64,000 bases of DNA from JABDGM01 sp963738665 (GTDB lineage: Bacteria; Planctomycetota; Planctomycetia; Pirellulales; Lacipirellulaceae): contig CAVTXL010000004.1 of the NCBI GenBank assembly GCA_963738665.1, forward strand, positions 207,032 through 271,031, written 5' to 3'. Below the pieces are notes generated by a model. That model saw only the letters and a program-made list of their open reading frames with translations. It was not told the DNA's origin and ran no database searches. This document shows, one piece after another, positions 28,636 to 37,455 of the stretch. Position numbers and translations under genes: made by a program. Each line of letters starts with the position of its first letter. Position 1 is the stretch's first letter.

Positions 28636-28665
28636 TTGCCAAACGCCCTGGCCCCTCGCTATGAT
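28636..28665 (+). promoter_or_regulatory. Putative housekeeping promoter for the esterase gene
   Basis: TTGCCA at 28636-28641 and TATGAT at 28660-28665 are separated by 18 bases, and the start codon follows 43 bases later. GGAG lies at the expected place between them. Confidence 0.55.
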
Positions 28666-28707
28666 CGCAGTACGCTTCAAAGCAAACCAGGAGCCACAGG
28701 TGTCTGC

Positions 28708-29691
28708 ATGAAATCTGCATTGATTCTCTCACTATCGTTCCTGGCCGCTGCCGCGTTCACGACCAGCTTGTTCGCCCAGGGCGACGACCGCTTCTATAAA
28801 CTCGGCCCCGATTCGTTGCCGCAGGACGGTGTACCCAAAGGCAAGCTGAATGGCCCGCTCACCCTTCCCAGCGAAGTCTTCCCCGGCACCAGCCACACCT
28901 ACTGGGTGTACGTGCCAGCACAATACGACGCAAAGAATCCCGCCAGCCTGATGGTCATCAACGACGGCCAGGCCTTCATCGCTATGGAGGGCGACGTTCG
29001 CGTGCCGAACGTCTTCGACAATCTTATCTTCCGCCGCGAGCTGCCGGTGATGATCGCAGTCTTCATCAATCCCGGCCGCCGGCCCGATCAACCCGAGCCC
29101 ACGCCCACCGATTGGGGCGACCGCAACACAAATCGCCCTACCGAATACAACGTGGTCGACGACAAGTACCCGCGCGTCATCTGCGACGAACTGCTGCCCG
29201 CGATCCATAAGGAGTACAACATCTCTCCCGAACCCGAAGAGCACGGCATCGGCGGCGCCAGCTCCGGCGGCATCGCCGCCTTCAATGTCGCCTGGCAGCG
29301 GCCCGAACAATTTCGCAAGGTCCTCTCCATCGTCGGCAGCTTCGTGAATCTCCGCGGCGGTCAGGTCATTCCCGATCTCGTTCGCGAGAGCGACAAAAAG
29401 CCGATCCGCGTCTTCCTTCAGGACGGCCGCAACGACAATCGCGGCCAGGGCCGTCGTGGCGGCAATTACTCGCCCGATCGCGACTGGTTTGCCCAAAACG
29501 TCCGCCTGGCCCAAGCCCTCACGGAAAAAGGCTACGACGTCAACTACGCCTGGGGCATCGGCCGCCACGGCCAAAAGCAGGGCGGAGCGATCTTCCCGGA
29601 AATGATGCGTTGGCTGTGGCGCGACCACACGTTTTCGACCGACCCCAACGATCAGACCGAACGCTCCTTCAACGCACCGGCCAGCGAGTAA
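28708..29691 (+). CDS. Secreted esterase of the Fes/esterase-D superfamily
   Basis: The 327-residue product has a signal peptide (MKSALILSLSFLAAAAFTTS, cleavage near LFAQ). The hydrolase core shows TYWVYVPAQYDAKNPASLMV, the nucleophile elbow HGIGGASSGGIAAFNVAWQR with Ser in GASSG, an Asp region (FLQDGRNDNRGQGRRG) and a late His in WGIGRHGQKQGG. It is probably periplasmic and cleaves ester bonds, perhaps of acylated glycans, as related Fes-like enzymes do (family knowledge). All three catalytic residues are visible. Confidence 0.82.
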   Translation: MKSALILSLSFLAAAAFTTSLFAQGDDRFYKLGPDSLPQDGVPKGKLNGPLTLPSEVFPGTSHTYWVYVPAQYDAKNPASLMVINDGQAFIAMEGDVRVPNVFDNLIFRRELPVMIAVFINPGRRPDQPEPTPTDWGDRNTNRPTEYNVVDDKYPRVICDELLPAIHKEYNISPEPEEHGIGGASSGGIAAFNVAWQRPEQFRKVLSIVGSFVNLRGGQVIPDLVRESDKKPIRVFLQDGRNDNRGQGRRGGNYSPDRDWFAQNVRLAQALTEKGYDVNYAWGIGRHGQKQGGAIFPEMMRWLWRDHTFSTDPNDQTERSFNAPASE

Positions 29692-29704
29692 CGCCGTCGT
29701 AGCG

Positions 29705-29720
29705 CGGACAATCCTGTCCG
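29705..29720. repeat. Dispersed palindrome, GGACA-type
   Basis: CGGACA-atcc-TGTCCG lies just after the esterase stop. Related copies are at 31076-31093, 53241-53257 and 53273-53289. They form a second dispersed palindrome family in this window. Confidence 0.65.
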
Positions 29721-29845
29721 TACCCTTGTGATTCACGTCTATGTCGACCGTCATACTGGTGTACCCGCCGCTGGGCCATGTATAATCCACCGTAAAGCGG
29801 CAGGGCAAATTCGGTGCGATCGATCGTTTCGCTGCGAGGTGTCCC

Positions 29846-31045
29846 ATGCGCGTTGTCGCCCTGCTTCGCTTGGCGCTGTTATCCTGCTTCCTGATTGTTG
29901 GCGGCACGGCCACTCAGGACGAACCAAAACAAAAACCACCCGCACAGCCGGCGGCTGCTGCGGAGTCGAAGCAGCCCGACGTCTCCTCGAACCTCGCCGC
30001 CGCCCTCACGACTGCCGAGTGGGCCCGCGTCGATCGCGGCGTCGAGCGTGCCCTCGCCTGGCTCGCCAGCCAGCAAGCGCCCGACGGATCGTTTCCCACG
30101 CGCGACGCCGGCCAACCCGCCGTGACCAGCCTCGCCGTGATGGCCTTTCTCTCCGCCGGCCACCAGCCCGGCCAGGGGCGCTACGGCGAGAAACTCAATC
30201 GTGCGATTGACTACGTCCTCAGTTGCCAACAAGAAGACGGCCTGCTCTGCCTGCTCGTCCCTGAAAACTACCACGTCCATCAGGGACCGTCCCACACGGG
30301 CACCTACAACCACGCCATCTCCGGCCTGATGCTGTGCGAAGTCTATGGCCAGGTCTCCCGCGAGCGCTCGGAAAAGATTCAGGTGGCGGTCAAGGATGCA
30401 CTCAAATACACGGCCAAGCTGCAGAAGGAACCGGCCAAGACCGACGCCCGCGACCGCGGCGGCTGGCGCTACATTCAACCGGGCGGCAGCCCTTCTATGT
30501 CCGACCTCTCCGTGACCGGTTGGCATCTCATGTTCCTCCGCTCCGCTAAGAACGCAAAGTTCGAGATCCCTGATGAGGAAGTTCGCAATGCGATCCGGTA
30601 CATTCAAGGAGTGTTTCAGCCATCGACGGGCGAATTCTACTACGGACACCTCGCGTCCTACGATCAATACACCAATCGCGGAATGATGGGCGTCGGCGCC
30701 CTGTCCCTCTCTCTGGCCGGCCTGCACAACACACCCATGGCCCGCCAAGTAGGCGACTGGCTACTCGAACACCCCTTCGACGCCTACGGCGTCACCTTCC
30801 ACCGCTTTGAGCGATTTCACTACAGCGCTTACTACGGTAGCAACGCCATGGCCCAACTCGGCGGCGATTACTGGAAGAAGTTCTTCCCCATCCTGGCCAA
30901 AACTCTCCTCGACGCCCAAACGCCCGAGGGCGCCTGGGCCAGCGAATCGGGAGAAGACTCAATCTACGGCCCCTGCTACCCGACCGCCCTCTCCGTTCTC
31001 ACGCTCACGCCGGCCTACCAGCTGTTGCCGATTTATCAGCGTTAG
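29846..31045 (+). CDS. Exported protein with squalene-cyclase/prenyltransferase repeats
   Basis: A 399-residue protein. An N-terminal hydrophobic stretch (LRLALLSCFLIVGGTATQDE) looks like a signal peptide, followed by a Lys/Pro/Ala linker. The rest shows alpha/alpha-toroid repeats with the QxxDGSF pattern: LAWLASQQAPDGSFPT, YVLSCQQEDGLLCL, GGWRYIQPGGSPSMSDLSVT and LLDAQTPEGAWA. The DxDD cyclase motif is not seen, so it is more likely a non-cyclase family member of the kind common in planctomycetes. TATAAT at 29781 could be a -10 box, but I see no good -35. Confidence 0.8.
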   Translation: MRVVALLRLALLSCFLIVGGTATQDEPKQKPPAQPAAAAESKQPDVSSNLAAALTTAEWARVDRGVERALAWLASQQAPDGSFPTRDAGQPAVTSLAVMAFLSAGHQPGQGRYGEKLNRAIDYVLSCQQEDGLLCLLVPENYHVHQGPSHTGTYNHAISGLMLCEVYGQVSRERSEKIQVAVKDALKYTAKLQKEPAKTDARDRGGWRYIQPGGSPSMSDLSVTGWHLMFLRSAKNAKFEIPDEEVRNAIRYIQGVFQPSTGEFYYGHLASYDQYTNRGMMGVGALSLSLAGLHNTPMARQVGDWLLEHPFDAYGVTFHRFERFHYSAYYGSNAMAQLGGDYWKKFFPILAKTLLDAQTPEGAWASESGEDSIYGPCYPTALSVLTLTPAYQLLPIYQR

Positions 31046-31464
31046 GGCCGCGCTAACTACAATTTACACCGTGGGACGGACATTCCTGTCCGTAACCCTG
31101 ACATACCGTAAGCGCAAGCAAGGCGCCTGCACGCGAGTGCCTCGGCTTTCTCCCGCGAATCACCGGCGACTCGCCGGCGCGTGCCACTGCCGGCTTCCCG
31201 GCCGTGCTTTCCAGCCCTTGCCTTACGGCCGTTGCTACCTGCAAAGCGAACCACGTCACGAATCGAGCCAATATTCCCACCGCCGCGGCGAACAATCCTG
31301 CGCAAGCTGCGTAACATGCGCGCCTACAAAGTTTCATTTGAAACCACAACTCTGATTCCCAATTGCAAATTCTGGCTGAAGGCTGACGGCTTCTGCCGTG
31401 CGAGTTGACGGGGCGGCAACTCACACAATCCATTTCCGCCCGCGAGGAGTGCCATCTCCCTCAG
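31046..31464. other. Intergenic region with a dispersed palindrome
   Basis: Contains ACGGACA-ttcc-TGTCCGT (31076-31093) and GC-rich repeats such as CCGGCGACTCGCCGGCG near 31169. I see no protein gene with support and no clear promoter for the ABC transporter. Confidence 0.5.
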
Positions 31465-34332
31465 ATGCTCAAACTAGAGGTCCCTTCCCAAGTCCACGAG
31501 CTGCTCGACCGCGAGCGGCTCAACGGGGTCCCTGTTCTCCTTTCGGCCAAAACCGATCTTTCGCTGCCGGGCGAACTGACAAGCCAGTGGGTGATCGCCA
31601 ACCGCGAGCATCTCGCCGTCGTCAGCGGCGACGACCAGCCGCGCGTGGAAGCCCACCTGCCGATCCGCAGCGTCGAGCGATTCCGCGCGCACAGCACGGT
31701 GGGTTCCGGCTTCTTGCAAGCCTATGTCGACAAGACCTGGGTCGACGTCGCCCGCTACTCGAACGGCCTCGCCGCACAGTTTCAAAAATTCGCCGACAAG
31801 CTCGAAGACCTCCGCTCCACCGGCCGCGTCGAGCTCCAGCCCGCAGAACAACTGCCCACCGCGCACTGCCCCAAGTGCCACCTCCGCCTGCCCGGCCCTG
31901 CCGAACCTTGCCCCCGTTGCCTGCCGCGCAAGGCGCTCGCCCTCCGCCTCGCACAACTGATGCGCCCGCAGTGGAAGCTCGCCGCCGGCATGGTCGCGCT
32001 CATGCTCATTGGCGTCGCCCTCGAACTGGTGCCGCCCAAGCTCCAGCAATACCTCGTCGACCAGATCCTCTCCAAAGGAGACTCCGCCCCGCTGGCGTCG
32101 TCGCACTTCACGGCCCTGGCCGTCGTCGTCGTCTCCCTCGCCGCCGCCCGCGTGCTGCTGCTCGCCGTGAACTGGGTCAAAGGCCTCTTGGCGAACCTCG
32201 TCGGCGTCCGCCTCTCGTTCGAGCTTCGCACGCAGCTCGTCAAAAAGCTGCACGCGCTCGGCGTCGCCTATCATGACCGCCACGAGGTCGGCTCCCTCAC
32301 CAGCCGCGTCCAGCACGATGCTGAAGTCGTCCACGGCGTGCTGCAAGAAATCACCGGCGGCTTCCTGTTGCAAATCGTCCAGCTCATCGCTGTCGGCGTG
32401 ATGCTGTTCACCCTCAATGCCAAGCTGGCCTTCGTCACGATGATCCCGGCCCCGCTCGTCATCGCGCTGAGCTTCTACTTCTGGCGCCGCGTCTACCCGA
32501 ACTACTACCGCTACTGGGACGGCCGCGCCAAACAGGCGGGCGCCCTGAACGGCGTCCTTAGCGGCATGCGCGTCGTGAAGGCCTTCGCCCAAGAAGATCG
32601 CGAGCTCGCCCGCTACACTGCCACGAACGATTACATCCGCCGCTCGCGCATCACCGTCGAGCGGGCCAACCACACCTTCGCCGCGTTGATGGCCCTCGTC
32701 TTCAGCCTGGGCGGCCTCATCGTCTGGTACGTCGGCGGACGCGACGTCCTTGCCGGCCACATGACCCTCGGCTCGCTGATGGCCTTCCTGGCCTACCTGG
32801 CCATGTTCTACGCGCCCCTTTCAACGCTGGCCGAGTTCACCACCTGGCTCACCAGCTTCCTCACCGGCTGCCAGCGGGTGTTCGAGCTGCTCGATACGCC
32901 CTCCGAAACCCGCGAGCCCGCCGAGCCAAAGCAACTCACCAACCCGCGCGGCCAAGTCCGCTTCGATAACGTCACGTTTGGCTACGACCGTCGCCGGCCC
33001 GTCCTCAAAAACCTGAACTTCACGATCGAGCCCGGCCAGCAGATCGGCATCGTCGGCCGTAGCGGCAGCGGAAAATCGACCCTCGTCAACCTGATCTGCC
33101 GCTTCTACGATGCCAACGCGGGCCGCGTCCTGGTCGACGGCGTCGATGTCCGCGACCTTGCAAGCAGCGATCTCCGCCAGAGCATCGGCGTCGTTCTCCA
33201 AGAACCGTTCCTCTTCCGCGGCACGATCTGCGATAACCTCGTCTACGGAAAACCCGACGCTGGTCCCGAAGAAGCACTCACCGCTGCCCGCGCAGCCCTC
33301 GCGCACGAATTTATTCTCCGCACGCCGCTCGCCTACGACACCTGGCTCGGCGAACGCGGCGCCGGCCTCTCTGGCGGCGAAAAACAGCGAATTTCGATTG
33401 CCCGCGCACTTGTCTACGATCCGAGAATCCTGATCCTCGACGAAGCCACCAGCAGCGTCGACACCGAAAGCGAACAAGAGATCCAGGAAGCGCTCCGCGT
33501 CCTCACGCACGGCCGCACGACCGTCGCCATCGCCCACCGCCTCAGCACGCTCCGCGACAGCGACTGCATCTTCGTCCTTGATCAGGGTCGCTTGGCCGAG
33601 CAGGGCACGCACGACGAGCTCATGCACGTCGGCGGACAATACGCGCGCCTCGTAAAGATTCAGACCCAAATCGCCCGCAACCACAACTTCCAAGCCACCG
33701 TCGACGCAGTGGCCGGTTTTCCGACGGCCGCTGTGGCCAATCTCCCGACCGAGCCAATTGTGGCCGGTCTCCCGACCGAGCCACTCAGCGAAATCGCACC
33801 GGGCGACGTTTCGCACACACCAGCCTTCGCCCCCACTTGGCTCGACCCAGCCACCGCCATGCTCCGCGCAGGCCCCCACCACACGCTCGAAATCCACCTC
33901 AAGGGCGGCCCGCGCCACCGTGGCGTCTTCGCCCTCCGCTGCTTCCCCGCCACGCGGCCCGACGAGTTCATCAGCCTCCGCACCACCAGCCTCGACGGCC
34001 CCGACGTCGAGCTCGGCATCGTCCGCAGCCTCGCCGACTGGCCCGCCGCCAGCCAAGAGCTGCTCCGCCGCACCCTCGCCCGCGGCTACCACCACCGCCG
34101 CATCACCGGCATCAACACGGCCCGCCTCAAGGATGACTACCTAGAACTCGCCGTCCGCACCGACCACGGCCCGACCCGCTTCACCATGCGCTGGGAAGAA
34201 TCCCAGGCCCAAGACTTCGGCCCCCGCGGCAAGGTCCTCATCGACACCGAAGAAAACCACTACCTCGTCTCCGATGTGGGCCAGCTTCCCGATAAAGAGC
34301 GCCAGCTATTCGAACGATTTATCTATTGGTGA
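31465..34332 (+). CDS. ABC exporter with N-terminal PH-like part, zinc ribbon and C-terminal DUF1854
   Basis: About 955 residues. Domains in order: a small beta-rich domain (about 1-130, with VIANREHLAVVSGDD and VERFRAHSTVGSGFLQAYVD), a zinc ribbon HCPKCHLRLPGPAEPCPRC, an ABC exporter membrane domain (about 175-470), and a nucleotide-binding domain with Walker A GIVGRSGSGKSTLVNLI, signature LSGGEKQRISIARAL, Walker B ILILDEATSS and switch His AHRLST. After a linker with repeated LPTEP comes a DUF1854-type domain (HTLEIHLKGGPRHRGVFALR to QLPDKERQLFERFIYW). Family knowledge ties such transporters to cyanophycin metabolism genes, but none are nearby. Start ATG at 31465 is the first before conserved sequence. 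Confidence 0.88.
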   Translation: MLKLEVPSQVHELLDRERLNGVPVLLSAKTDLSLPGELTSQWVIANREHLAVVSGDDQPRVEAHLPIRSVERFRAHSTVGSGFLQAYVDKTWVDVARYSNGLAAQFQKFADKLEDLRSTGRVELQPAEQLPTAHCPKCHLRLPGPAEPCPRCLPRKALALRLAQLMRPQWKLAAGMVALMLIGVALELVPPKLQQYLVDQILSKGDSAPLASSHFTALAVVVVSLAAARVLLLAVNWVKGLLANLVGVRLSFELRTQLVKKLHALGVAYHDRHEVGSLTSRVQHDAEVVHGVLQEITGGFLLQIVQLIAVGVMLFTLNAKLAFVTMIPAPLVIALSFYFWRRVYPNYYRYWDGRAKQAGALNGVLSGMRVVKAFAQEDRELARYTATNDYIRRSRITVERANHTFAALMALVFSLGGLIVWYVGGRDVLAGHMTLGSLMAFLAYLAMFYAPLSTLAEFTTWLTSFLTGCQRVFELLDTPSETREPAEPKQLTNPRGQVRFDNVTFGYDRRRPVLKNLNFTIEPGQQIGIVGRSGSGKSTLVNLICRFYDANAGRVLVDGVDVRDLASSDLRQSIGVVLQEPFLFRGTICDNLVYGKPDAGPEEALTAARAALAHEFILRTPLAYDTWLGERGAGLSGGEKQRISIARALVYDPRILILDEATSSVDTESEQEIQEALRVLTHGRTTVAIAHRLSTLRDSDCIFVLDQGRLAEQGTHDELMHVGGQYARLVKIQTQIARNHNFQATVDAVAGFPTAAVANLPTEPIVAGLPTEPLSEIAPGDVSHTPAFAPTWLDPATAMLRAGPHHTLEIHLKGGPRHRGVFALRCFPATRPDEFISLRTTSLDGPDVELGIVRSLADWPAASQELLRRTLARGYHHRRITGINTARLKDDYLELAVRTDHGPTRFTMRWEESQAQDFGPRGKVLIDTEENHYLVSDVGQLPDKERQLFERFIYW

Positions 34333-34388
34333 CCGAACCACGCAATTAGAATTCCTGTCAGCACCGCGAATTCTCGGGGACCGCCGAA

Positions 34389-35063
34389 ATGTTTCGCCCG
34401 GCACAATATACCCAAACCGTCTACCACGCGCCGCGGTCCTGGTTCGACTTGATCTTGCTCGCCTTGCTCGCGGTCTTTTTGCTCGGCGTCGGCGTGCTAG
34501 GTGTCCACACCGGCTGGCAGGCAATCAGTCAACAGCACTACGATCTTGAGTGGCGCCCCGGTCGCAGCGGCCCCTGGCGAACCGATACCCTCAACGGTGC
34601 CGAAGCCGTCCGCTTCGGCATCGGCAGCCTGGCGATGGGCTGCATGTTCTCCATCTGGGGTATCGGAGTTGCGACCTTTATCCGTCGGCAAAACACGGCC
34701 ACTGAATTGTCAAGACTCGGCCGGGCCCGCGCCGCCATCGCGCTGGTCGCGCTCGTCGTGACAGTTGTTTGCTTCTATCCGCCCTGGCAACTTTGGAGCT
34801 TTCCACTCTATACCGTCATCACCGTCATCAACGCGATGGTGTTCCTTCTCCCGGCCGAAACCTGCCGCCGCTGGTTTCGCATCGTTTTCTCCGGCCTGAT
34901 TGTGACTGCTATATCCGCCGGGTGGTTGAATCAACACGAAATTGCAGACCGCATCGTCGTTGGCATCCTGACGTCCCTGGGCATTGTCGTACACCTGTTC
35001 GCCGTCTGTCCCAGCCTGGTGCGGGATTCCGAACGAACGATCGATGGCACGCCACAGAAGTAG
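34389..35063 (+). CDS. Multi-pass membrane protein of unknown function
   Basis: A 224-residue protein with about six hydrophobic segments: FDLILLALLAVFLLGVGVLG, FGIGSLAMGCMFSIWGIGVA, ARAAIALVALVVTVVCFYP, LYTVITVINAMVFLLPAE and two more near the C-terminus. It lies 56 bases after the ABC exporter on the same strand and may be co-transcribed. I do not recognise a family. Confidence 0.7.
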   Translation: MFRPAQYTQTVYHAPRSWFDLILLALLAVFLLGVGVLGVHTGWQAISQQHYDLEWRPGRSGPWRTDTLNGAEAVRFGIGSLAMGCMFSIWGIGVATFIRRQNTATELSRLGRARAAIALVALVVTVVCFYPPWQLWSFPLYTVITVINAMVFLLPAETCRRWFRIVFSGLIVTAISAGWLNQHEIADRIVVGILTSLGIVVHLFAVCPSLVRDSERTIDGTPQK

Positions 35064-35366
35064 CTCGCACAATGCGGCTTTCAGTTAGAGGTTTGGATGA
35101 CAGCCAAACGGGTACTTATTCGTGTTCACTCGCAAGTGGTGGCATTTGCTGACAACGTGGTGTGCAGGTCGGACAGAATCAATCGCTTCCATTCGAGTTT
35201 TCCTTTCGCTCCGAAATTCACGAGATAGCCCACACCGCGTCTGGCAATTCGAAGATAGTTGAACAATTGGGCTTCGTGGTCCGAGGTCAGTGCAGAAACG
35301 GCTTTTAGTTCGATTACGAGACTCTCGAAAACGACGAGGTCCGACTTATATCTAGTCTCGAGTTGC

Positions 35367-36854
35367 GAGGATGTCCCTCTCTTAGTTGAAATAGGTGGAT
35401 GACTCCTAGCGGTGATTGTCAGGCGAGTTTGGGTTGTTTGTCAATGATGGTTGGAGCGTGAAGTCGATCGAGGGCTGCCAGGAGCTGCGGCAGGTATTTG
35501 TAGCCCTTGATGCGGTTGAAGCGTCGTTCGGCATCCAATAGTCCGGCCGCACACCACCGCTCGCGCATGTCGCCGTCACGCCAACGCTTCACGCGGCGTG
35601 TCACACTTTCGGCCACGCTGAACGCACTCTCGATGGGGTTGGTCGTCGAGAGTGTCTGGCGGAGCAGTTCCGGAACACTCAATCGGACCACGGTCAGCGT
35701 TTCATCGAGACCTTCTTCAAGACTGGCGGCCGCGGCCGGGCTGATCTTCCGCAGCCACTTCACCGTGGCCACCAGCAGCGTACGAGCCTGCGTGGCGTTC
35801 GTTTCATGGTAGGCTGCATTCAGCCGCTGGCGCAGTTCTTCATGATGCTGGTCGGGCAAGTGGGCTTCGACGTTTCGCCGCTTATGCACCTGGCAGCGTT
35901 GAATCACGGCGAACTTGCCCCACACGCGGACGACCGCCGCCCGCAGCGCTTCGGCGCCGTCCAGCACGAACAGCGTCGGCACATCGGTGGGCACGCCACG
36001 CTCGCGCAACTCTTCCAACAGGGAAGTGACGACGGTCGCATTCTCCGTCGCTCCTTGCCGCAGGCCCAAGAGACGTTTCTCTCCCGTGGTCGTAATTCCC
36101 AGGGCCACGACCATCATTTCGCCCGCATACGGCTGGGCGTCGATGAAGATCACGGCGAACCGCTCACCCTCGAAACGCCGCTCGGCCAGCCGCGCCACTT
36201 CCTGGGCCGAGGCCCGCACGAAACCGCGGCTGACGCTCGACTTCTTCATGCCAAAGCCGGCCTGGGCCGCGTGAACCACCCGCTCGTAACGACGCGTCGA
36301 AACGCCGTTGACCAGGTGCTCCAGGGCTGATTGCGGCATCGCCTCGGGCGACTGCAAGAGCGTGTAACGCTCCAGCTCCGCTTCGCCACGGCCGTCCGTG
36401 TAACGCACCCGCGGCTTCTCGACCGACACCTTCTGGCCGGCGATCGTGATGAAGCCGCTCTGATGGCCGAAGCGGGTCTGGCTGCGGTCGGGCACACGCT
36501 CATGCCGCTGGCCACAACGCTGGGTAACTTCGTCTTCCAGCAGGCACTGGGCCACTTTCAGCCCCATCTCCACGGCGAACGATGAGAGCGCCTCGCGAGT
36601 CATCTCGACCAGCGCTTCGACATTTAGCGGCAATTGCACTTCGCGGGACGCCGCCAAGGCCTGCGCTTCGATCCGCCGCGGCCGACCTCCCTTTCTCCGG
36701 CCGTCGGAGCTAGTTGACTTGCGAACACGAGACGATTTCGGATAGCTTCGTGACATGGTGGTGAACTCCTTCTGTGAGTGAAAATGACATTCCCGGAATG
36801 TAACCTCCGGGTGAAGGAGTCACCACCTTTTCAACTAAACTCGGGACATCCTCC
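35367..36854 (-). mobile_element. IS256-family insertion sequence, 1488 bp, with 8-bp target duplication
   Basis: The ends are imperfect inverted repeats: GAGGATGTCCCTCTCTTAGT at the left and, on the other strand, GGAGGATGTCCCGAGTTTAG at the right, followed by related TTGAAAAGGTGG-type sequence. CGAGTTGC is duplicated exactly at 35359-35366 and 36855-36862. Size, ends, target duplication length and transposase type agree with IS256. A single transposase gene fills it. The intact host reading frame after removal shows the insertion is recent. Confidence 0.92.
35419..36756 (-). CDS. IS256-family transposase
   Basis: A 445-residue protein with the mutator-type DDE pattern: first Asp in VIFIDAQPYAGEMM, second in LFVLDGAEALRAAVVRVWGK followed by the family block IQRCQVHKRRNVEAHLP, and Glu in STTNPIESAFSVAESVTRRV. 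A basic N-terminal part (GRRKGGRPRRIEAQALAASR) suits DNA binding. It looks full length, so the element may still be active. Confidence 0.95.
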   Translation of the reverse strand: MSRSYPKSSRVRKSTSSDGRRKGGRPRRIEAQALAASREVQLPLNVEALVEMTREALSSFAVEMGLKVAQCLLEDEVTQRCGQRHERVPDRSQTRFGHQSGFITIAGQKVSVEKPRVRYTDGRGEAELERYTLLQSPEAMPQSALEHLVNGVSTRRYERVVHAAQAGFGMKKSSVSRGFVRASAQEVARLAERRFEGERFAVIFIDAQPYAGEMMVVALGITTTGEKRLLGLRQGATENATVVTSLLEELRERGVPTDVPTLFVLDGAEALRAAVVRVWGKFAVIQRCQVHKRRNVEAHLPDQHHEELRQRLNAAYHETNATQARTLLVATVKWLRKISPAAAASLEEGLDETLTVVRLSVPELLRQTLSTTNPIESAFSVAESVTRRVKRWRDGDMRERWCAAGLLDAERRFNRIKGYKYLPQLLAALDRLHAPTIIDKQPKLA

Positions 36855-37069
36855 CGAGTTGCCGGTCTTGATAGTAAACCGCCAGCTCATGTTTTGTCAG
36901 AATAGGAATTGGCCGAAGTTCCAGTTCAATTTCCAAGCTTTGTTGGTAGATTTCTTCGGCTAAACCATAGCCCAGCTGATTATACACCTCAAACGCCGCC
37001 CCCATGAATTGATAACCTTCATCCTCAAGCATGTGACACCCCATGGCTTTTCGAGAATAGTCAGAAGAA

Positions 37070-37163
37070 CTTGGAACGCCAATAGAACACTAATTTACAC
37101 TAATAGGAAAGCATTAGAATCATTAGTGTTGTATTCGTGTTTATTAGCGTTCCAAAACGCTCT
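37070..37163. repeat. AT-rich imperfect inverted repeat upstream of the GxxExxY gene
   Basis: The left arm begins TTGGAACGCCAATAGAACAC (about 37071) and the right arm, on the other strand, TTGGAACGCTAATAAACACG (ending about 37156). ACACTAAT appears in both. AT-rich units here also tend to 7-bp spacing (TCATTAG, TGTTGTA, TTCGTGT, TTATTAG). It lies just upstream of the split gene and is much richer in A and T than its surroundings. Confidence 0.65.
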
Positions 37164-37236
37164 TTTGCATGACATGACGATCACTTCCGCCCCCGGTCCA
37201 TCCACGCCGCCATCTTCGCCACCACGCCCTCCACAC

Positions 37237-37455
37237 CTAGCTGCCCCCCATCTCGTTCAGCCACTTCTTCCGCTCGGCGCAGCCGCACTTCGGATCAAGA
37301 TGCAGCGCCACCTTCACGGCCCGATAGCGGTCTTCCGTGATGCCCACCGAATTAAAGAACGCCTCGGCCAAATCGCCCAGGCCGGACGGCGCAGTGGGCT
37401 GCGAACGATCCGCCCCGTCGCCCACTGGTTGATCAAAAGAATTTCTTGAATCCAT
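37237..37455 (-). CDS. Small hypothetical protein with CGC..RK..LN motif
   Basis: From ATG at 37455 the product is about 72 residues. After a polar Asp/Ser/Pro-rich start it has GLGDLAEAFFNSVGITEDRY and ends HLDPKCGCAERKKWLNEMGG. The CGCxxRKxxLN ending occurs in many small phage-type and bacterial proteins of unknown role (family knowledge, not checked). It could be real; evidence is motif and length only. Confidence 0.45.
   Translation of the reverse strand: MDSRNSFDQPVGDGADRSQPTAPSGLGDLAEAFFNSVGITEDRYRAVKVALHLDPKCGCAERKKWLNEMGGS

Larger units (their letters stand above)
35126..37032 (-). pseudogene. GxxExxY-family nuclease-fold gene split by an IS256-type insertion
   Basis: The first half (36863-37032) reads MLEDEGYQFMGAAFEVYNQL, then GYGLAEEIYQQSLEIELELR (the GxxExxY motif), and ends YYQDRQL. 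The second half (35126-35366) continues TRYKSDLVVFESLVIELKAV, NYLRIARRGVGYLVNFGAKG and ends in TGA. Removing the IS and one copy of the 8-bp duplication joins CAA-CTC-GAG-ACT in frame, giving an intact protein of about 136 residues with D and ExK of a PD-(D/E)xK-like core. The gene was therefore functional until a recent insertion. Family role is unknown; these genes are often near AT-rich inverted repeats, as here. Confidence 0.93.

Noticed and set aside
29781..29786. TATAAT as a promoter for the squalene-cyclase-fold gene
   Set aside because: No acceptable -35 hexamer at 16-18 bases; noted only in the gene entry.
28732..29913. 393-codon minus-strand frame opposite the esterase
   Set aside because: The plus-strand gene has a signal peptide, RBS and catalytic triad; the antisense frame has none.
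31474..32760. Long antisense frame of 428 codons opposite the ABC exporter
   Set aside because: It is rich in Asp, Glu, Ala and Gly as expected from the reverse of a GC-rich gene and has no domain.
32821..34095. Second long antisense frame opposite the exporter
   Set aside because: Same bias and no motif; the plus-strand gene is certain.
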